Origin: Chloroflexota bacterium | Lineage (GTDB): Bacteria; Chloroflexota; Dehalococcoidia; Lucifugimonadales; JADFKI01 | Length of the DNA stretch: 17,662 bases | Direction of reading: 5' to 3' | Assembly (NCBI GenBank): GCA_024648655.1 | Contig: JAGGDZ010000036.1 | Coordinates: 1 to 17,662, forward strand | Part shown: one piece after another, positions 13,851 through 17,662 of the stretch | Position numbering within the stretch: position 1 is the first letter of the stretch | Layout: the number at the start of each line of letters is the position of its first letter | Made by a program: the position numbers and the translations under genes | Notes under the pieces: model-generated | Database searches by the model: none | What the model was told of the DNA's origin: nothing | What the model saw: the letters and a program-made list of their open reading frames with translations, nothing else

Positions 13851-14840
13851 TTAAGCCCTTTCCGTCAAACTGTTCGCAACCATTACTTCGCCTTTCTCTG
13901 TCAAAGGCGCTTCGACAGTGAACTGCTGCGGCACGTAGGCTAGAGCGGCAACGAATACCAGAGCGATCCAAACCAAAGTCGCCATGCTGAGGTGTATCGC
14001 TTTAATCTCCGGCGTGAATCCCAGCCACACGGTGAATGCGCCGACCAGAATCTGCGCCGCAAACGCCAGAAAGAGCAGCGCCCCGCTCCATCCCAAGCCT
14101 GGCAAGCGGAATCGCAGCTGCCACGCCTTGTATGCAACTACCAGCGCCAACAATCCGATAATAGCCGCAAAGTACCGGTGCCCCATGTGCTCGATGTAAG
14201 CCCTGCCTTCCGGGAACAGACTGCCGTTGCACAGAGGCCACGTTCCGCAAGAAGAGCCATAGCCCGCGCCGACGATATAAGAACCCGACAAAATCAGAAG
14301 AAACATTCCAATCAGCGCCGCGATAATCAACTTGCTTGTGCCCGCTTCAACACGGGCGTCGGCATCATCCCGCTTCACAAAGCCGACTCGCCAGCTAACG
14401 ACCACTGCAATTACGAGAGCCGCGACTGCAACCTCAGCTACTCCCAAGTGAATCAGACGCAACCACCACGCGAGTTCCGTCAGCACGGTAGCGCCACCCA
14501 AAATTGCGGCTACGAACACTAGCGCCAACGCGGTCAGAATAGAATTCTTACCCCACGAAATGTGCCGGTAGCGCAACAATACGATAATGGCCGTCCCCAA
14601 TACCAGCACTCCAAGCAAAGATGCGGAGAGCCTGTGGCTGTACTCCAAAAGAGTGGCAAAATCAAAGGGCGGAATAATCTGCCCATGGCAAAGAGGCCAG
14701 TCCGGGCATCCAAGTCCGGAACCGGTCACCCTTACAATGCCGCCAAGCGTTACCTGCGCAAAGGCGGCTACTAAAGAAGCCACCGCCAGCACACGAAAGA
14801 TAAGGCGCCCTCCCTTGCCATATATTCGAGTCTGGGCCAT
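13851..14840 (-). CDS. ctaA: Haem A synthase
   Basis: A 329-residue, eight-helix enzyme that oxidises haem O to haem A. Both four-helix halves are visible. Haem-binding histidines are H69 (with E67 in EYSHR), H131 (LIHLG), H221 (preceded by H218) and H283 (AIHLS). Each half has an outside cysteine pair: C45/C51 (GCPDWPLC) and C198/C204 (SCGTWPLC), as in the Bacillus type. The ATG start at 14840 lacks a strong ribosome-binding site. It is the first gene of the oxidase cluster, with a promoter at 14962-14990. Confidence 0.95.
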   Translation of the reverse strand: MAQTRIYGKGGRLIFRVLAVASLVAAFAQVTLGGIVRVTGSGLGCPDWPLCHGQIIPPFDFATLLEYSHRLSASLLGVLVLGTAIIVLLRYRHISWGKNSILTALALVFVAAILGGATVLTELAWWLRLIHLGVAEVAVAALVIAVVVSWRVGFVKRDDADARVEAGTSKLIIAALIGMFLLILSGSYIVGAGYGSSCGTWPLCNGSLFPEGRAYIEHMGHRYFAAIIGLLALVVAYKAWQLRFRLPGLGWSGALLFLAFAAQILVGAFTVWLGFTPEIKAIHLSMATLVWIALVFVAALAYVPQQFTVEAPLTEKGEVMVANSLTERA

Positions 14841-14961
14841 TGACGCTATTTCGCTCTACTTGTAGCTCGATTCAACATCTAAATCTAAATAGAGACAATA
14901 CGGAGCTACGCCAACTGACACACCTTCTTGTGCATCTTTTCACGAATGCCTTGCACGAATG

Positions 14962-14990
14962 AATATAGCACACACACCGCGCATCGTCAA
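14962..14990 (-). promoter_or_regulatory. Promoter of the ctaA-ctaB operon
   Basis: On the minus strand TTGACG (14990-14985) and TATATT (14967-14962) are 17 bp apart, each close to consensus. Transcription would start near 14955, with a leader of about 115 bases. The -35 box forms half of the perfect 10-bp palindrome GTCAATTGAC (14986-14995). Confidence 0.65.
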
Positions 14991-14996
14991 TTGACC

Positions 14997-15026
14997 TTGA
15001 CGCCCTTCGCTACGCACGGCTAGAAT
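14997..15026 (+). promoter_or_regulatory. Promoter of tRNA-Lys
   Basis: TTGACG (14997-15002) and TAGAAT (15021-15026) are 18 bp apart. Transcription would start near 15033, about 50 bases before the mature tRNA. Its -35 box is 6 bp from the -35 box of the divergent ctaA promoter. Confidence 0.65.
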
Positions 15027-15084
15027 ATAACCTGCGACGCGCTGACATCTTGTGTCTCTACGAAATTACCAGGTCGCAGTACAT

Positions 15085-15158
<74 letters not shown>

Positions 15159-15376
15159 CTCCTCTCCTCATCACTCTTTGCCGCCGCGCGTCGTCGAATA
15201 TCTCTCCGCTGTGTGGCATCGTTGTTTCTGCTTTCCCTCTTGCCTTATTGCCGCAATACGCCTAGTCTTACGAGGCGTACTACGCACGCGGGAACGGATA
15301 GAAAACAGATAGCTGCCTGTAATAAACATGGCACCACTGACATGGCTCCGCAATGTTTCAGGGAGGAGAGCAAAAG
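15159..15376. other. Intergenic region between tRNA-Lys and the LLM gene
   Basis: These 218 bases hold no recognisable gene. A 7-bp inverted repeat, TACGCCT (15257-15263) and AGGCGTA (15273-15279), could fold but lacks a U-tract. The end carries the strong Shine-Dalgarno sequence GGAGGAG (15362-15368) of the next gene. TTGCCT near 15240 with TAGTCT 17 bp downstream is too poor a match for a confident promoter call. Confidence 0.4.
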
Positions 15377-16579
15377 ATGTTCTTGATGCGATTCACCGAG
15401 CGAGCGTACTATCACTATACTGAAGAGGATGTTCGCAACAGTTACCGGAGCGCCGTCAGGCTTACATTTCCCAACTCTCACTTCGATACCGCCAAAGCCT
15501 CACACATGTACAACTACTACCTTGATGAGTACGAGTACTGCGAGGAGGTTGGCTTCGACGGCTTGATGCTGAACGAGCACCACAACACCCCCACCTGCAT
15601 GGGCGCTGCGATGAATCTCGAAGCCGCAATTCTCTCCCGCGTGACGAAGGAGCCGAAGATTGTGCTGCTCGGTAATCCTCTGCCCATCCAGGAGAACCCA
15701 ATCAGGATGGCGGAGGAGCTGGCAGAGATTGACCTCATATCTCGCGGCAGGCTTGTGTCCGGCTTCGTGCGAGGCACCGGAGTCGAGTCGTGGGCTACTA
15801 ACACCAACCCGGTCCACAACCGCGATCGCTTTCAGGAAGCGCACGACCTTATCATCAAGACATGGACAACTCCGGGCCCATTTCGCTGGGACGGCAAGCA
15901 TTATGAGTTCCGCGTGGTCAACCCATTTGTGCGCCCGCTGCAAGAGCCGCATCCGCCCATATGGGTGCCCGGCAGCGCAAGCCCGGAGACGATGATATGG
16001 GCTGCGCAGCGACACTACCCTTATGTGTTCCTCGAAGCGGACCCCGATGTCGTAGGAGACGCCAAGCGCATCTACGCTGACGCAGCAAATGAGGTCGGCT
16101 ATGAACCGGGCCCGCAAAACTTCGGCTACCTGTTCCGCGTGCATGTGCAGGACACCGACGAGAAGGCTTATGAAGTCGGCAAGGGCTTCCTGTCCGGCAA
16201 CGCGGGCGTAGGTCGTGTGCCGATGCCGCCCGAATATATGAACCCGCCCGGGTACAGCTCCGTAGAGGGACGCAGGAGACTCGCCAACATCAACCTACGC
16301 CCCGACAGGCTCGTAGGCGGCGTGGACTCAGCAGGCTATGACAGGGTAGTTCAACTCAACCGTATCGTCGTGGGCAATCCGGACACCGTAATCAAGAAAC
16401 TGCGGGAGGTCCTGTCTGTCGTGCGCCCCGGTATTCTCGCCGTCTGGACGAATGACGGCAGCATCAGCCACGAGGACACGATGCGATGCCTGCGTCTGAT
16501 GAAAGACGAGGTGCTGCCCGCACTACGCGAACTCGGCAAGGAATTGGAGCTGCCGGGGCCATTTGAGGTTGACCCATAG
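15377..16579 (+). CDS. LLM-class flavin-dependent oxidoreductase
   Basis: A 400-residue bacterial-luciferase-like (LLM) protein with the TIM-barrel fold that uses reduced FMN or F420. The EHH motif (E67-H69 in LNEHHNTP), the region LISRGRLVSGFVRGTG (about 118-134) and PPIWVPGSASPET (about 192-204) are typical. I chose ATG 15377 because GGAGGAG (15362-15368) is 8 bases before it; an in-frame ATG at 15353 would include that site. The family is expanded in SAR202 Chloroflexota, where it is thought to act on recalcitrant organic matter. The substrate here is unknown. The hydrolase and aldolase genes that follow suggest a shared breakdown pathway. Confidence 0.92.
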   Translation: MFLMRFTERAYYHYTEEDVRNSYRSAVRLTFPNSHFDTAKASHMYNYYLDEYEYCEEVGFDGLMLNEHHNTPTCMGAAMNLEAAILSRVTKEPKIVLLGNPLPIQENPIRMAEELAEIDLISRGRLVSGFVRGTGVESWATNTNPVHNRDRFQEAHDLIIKTWTTPGPFRWDGKHYEFRVVNPFVRPLQEPHPPIWVPGSASPETMIWAAQRHYPYVFLEADPDVVGDAKRIYADAANEVGYEPGPQNFGYLFRVHVQDTDEKAYEVGKGFLSGNAGVGRVPMPPEYMNPPGYSSVEGRRRLANINLRPDRLVGGVDSAGYDRVVQLNRIVVGNPDTVIKKLREVLSVVRPGILAVWTNDGSISHEDTMRCLRLMKDEVLPALRELGKELELPGPFEVDP

Positions 16580-16635
16580 ATCTTGCGCTAAATGTCAGAG
16601 TGGCTTCAGGACGCAACTACATTATCGAGGAAGAC

Positions 16636-17412
16636 ATGACAAAGACCAACGACTCGGGAAATTATGTCGAAGTCGCGGACGCGAAAATACATCTGCTGAA
16701 GTCCGGCAGCGGCACCGCAATCCTGTCCCTGCACAGCATCGAAGGCAATTTGGGATGGCTGCCGTACCTTGATGCCCTCACGCAATCCGCCTGCGTATAT
16801 GCGCCTACTCATCCGGGATACGGCTCTTCGGAACGCCCGGAATGGCTCGAATCCATATTCGACCTCGCCCGTTTCTACCTTTGGATGCTTGACCAACTCG
16901 AAATCGACAGGGTACATCTGATAGGAGGGTTCATGGGTGGCTGGGTCGCAGCTGAGATGGCAGTGATGTGCCCTCAGGCTCTGCACAGCCTCACGCTCAT
17001 AGGCACAGCAGGCGTGCGACCAGATGAGGGCGTGATTGCGGACATTTTCCTGCTGGGCGAGGAAAACACTACCGAACTCGCGATTGGCGACCCTGGTCTG
17101 CTTACATCTGCTGTCGAAGCCGAAGACACCATCGTCAGGATTCGCGGGCGCGAGATGACCACTCGCCTGTGCTGGAAACCTTATATGCACGATCCTAGCC
17201 TTATACACCTGCTACCACGCGTCGAAGCACCTACGCTTCTCGTCTGGGGTGAAAATGACCGTATCGTCCCCCTCAACGCTGGCAAGCACATCGCCTCTGC
17301 GATGCCTAACGCCCGCCTAGAAGTCATCGCAGGCGCGGGGCACCTACCGCATATCGAGAAACCACAAGAAGTCATCCCTCTACTGCAACGACACCTGGGA
17401 TTAACGGAATAG
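16636..17412 (+). CDS. Alpha/beta hydrolase-fold protein without nucleophile serine
   Basis: A 258-residue alpha/beta hydrolase-fold protein. I chose ATG 16636 with GAGGA (16627-16631) upstream; the frame is open to a GTG at 16600. The fold markers are present: APTHPGYGSSERP (about 56-68), an acid in LLVWGENDRIV (D208) and a histidine in GAGHLPH (H236). The nucleophile elbow, usually G-x-S-x-G, reads G97-G-F99-M-G101, so the serine position is Phe (codon TTC, 16930-16932). The oxyanion-loop HG is also changed (LHSIEGN, about 32-38). It may be inactive, have another role, or reflect one base error, since TCC would be Ser. It follows the LLM gene after 56 bases. Confidence 0.9.
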   Translation: MTKTNDSGNYVEVADAKIHLLKSGSGTAILSLHSIEGNLGWLPYLDALTQSACVYAPTHPGYGSSERPEWLESIFDLARFYLWMLDQLEIDRVHLIGGFMGGWVAAEMAVMCPQALHSLTLIGTAGVRPDEGVIADIFLLGEENTTELAIGDPGLLTSAVEAEDTIVRIRGREMTTRLCWKPYMHDPSLIHLLPRVEAPTLLVWGENDRIVPLNAGKHIASAMPNARLEVIAGAGHLPHIEKPQEVIPLLQRHLGLTE

Positions 17413-17442
17413 ACGCCCTAAACTTGACACAAGGAGATGACG

Positions 17443-17662
17443 ATGACTGTCAACCCGGCAAAACAGAAGATGCTCAGAGGCGAACCTGCATTCGGCGCGG
17501 AGGTCAATCTCGGCTCATACCTGTCGGCCGAACTTCTGTCGCCGCTCGGCTTCGACTTCATTCTCGTGGACAACCAGCACGGCGCCTGGGACGATACCAC
17601 TTCGATGGCCGCGTTTCGCAGCATCGGACTCGGATTGGCGATGCCGATGGCGCGCGTGCGGC
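17443..17662 (+). CDS. HpcH/HpaI aldolase family protein (5' part)
   Basis: The first 73 codons of a gene cut by the window edge; the full family is about 250-270 residues. Visible are an N-terminal helix, then GFDFILVDNQHGAWD, matching the family strand that carries the catalytic histidine (usually FDW-x-x-D-x-E-H-G), with Q in place of the usual E. These metal-dependent class II enzymes cleave 2-keto-3-deoxy acids to pyruvate and an aldehyde. The ATG is preceded by AAGGAG (17431-17436) 6 bases upstream, and the gene lies 30 bases after the hydrolase, so it is probably in the same operon. Confidence 0.85.
   Translation, partial: MTVNPAKQKMLRGEPAFGAEVNLGSYLSAELLSPLGFDFILVDNQHGAWDDTTSMAAFRSIGLGLAMPMARVR

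Overview
This window reads as a chromosomal segment of an aerobic member of the Chloroflexota, most likely the SAR202/Dehalococcoidia side. That placement is an inference from three things: the ribosomal and ThrRS protein sequences, a caa3-type oxidase cluster with CtaG and Sco, and an LLM flavin-oxidoreductase / alpha-beta hydrolase / HpcH-HpaI gene set of the kind expanded in SAR202 genomes. No rRNA gene is present to confirm it. Starts are often not ATG (TTG for rpmI, sco, ctaG and ctaB; GTG for rplT and ctaE; GTG or AUC for infC), but most have a Shine-Dalgarno sequence.

Left part, plus strand. Bases 1-322 hold hairpins but no gene. Next come an OmpR/PhoB-type response regulator (323-1006) and its histidine kinase (1017-2282), an operon with a 10-base gap. 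Bases 2283-3121 are a decayed stretch with a transposase C-terminal relic, a doubtful small signal-peptide ORF, two short tandem duplications, and the promoter and leader of thrS. Then follow thrS (3122-4870) and the classic infC-rpmI-rplT operon (5002-6264) with its own promoter.

Middle part, minus strand, read right to left: ctaA, ctaB, ctaC (CuA subunit fused to cytochrome c), ctaD, ctaE, ctaF, ctaG, a 70-residue membrane protein, and sco (14840 down to 6295). Together they encode a caa3-type haem-copper terminal oxidase. CtaB and CtaA make haem O and then haem A, Sco and CtaG deliver copper to CuA and CuB, and CtaC-F form the proton-pumping enzyme. Promoter-like sites lie in front of ctaA and in front of ctaC. 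The ctaA promoter is back to back with that of a plus-strand tRNA-Lys(CTT), and the two -35 boxes are 6 bp apart.

Right part, plus strand. After the tRNA come an LLM-class flavin-dependent oxidoreductase, an alpha/beta hydrolase whose nucleophile-elbow serine is replaced by phenylalanine, and the start of an HpcH/HpaI aldolase that runs off the window. They look like a small catabolic operon whose substrate cannot be read from the sequence.

I found no CRISPR array, prophage, intact insertion sequence or obviously new defence system. The points most worth a second look are the probable AUC start of infC, the hydrolase without a nucleophile, the small protein coupled to ctaG, the extracytoplasmic loop of subunit III, and the dyad elements in three promoters.
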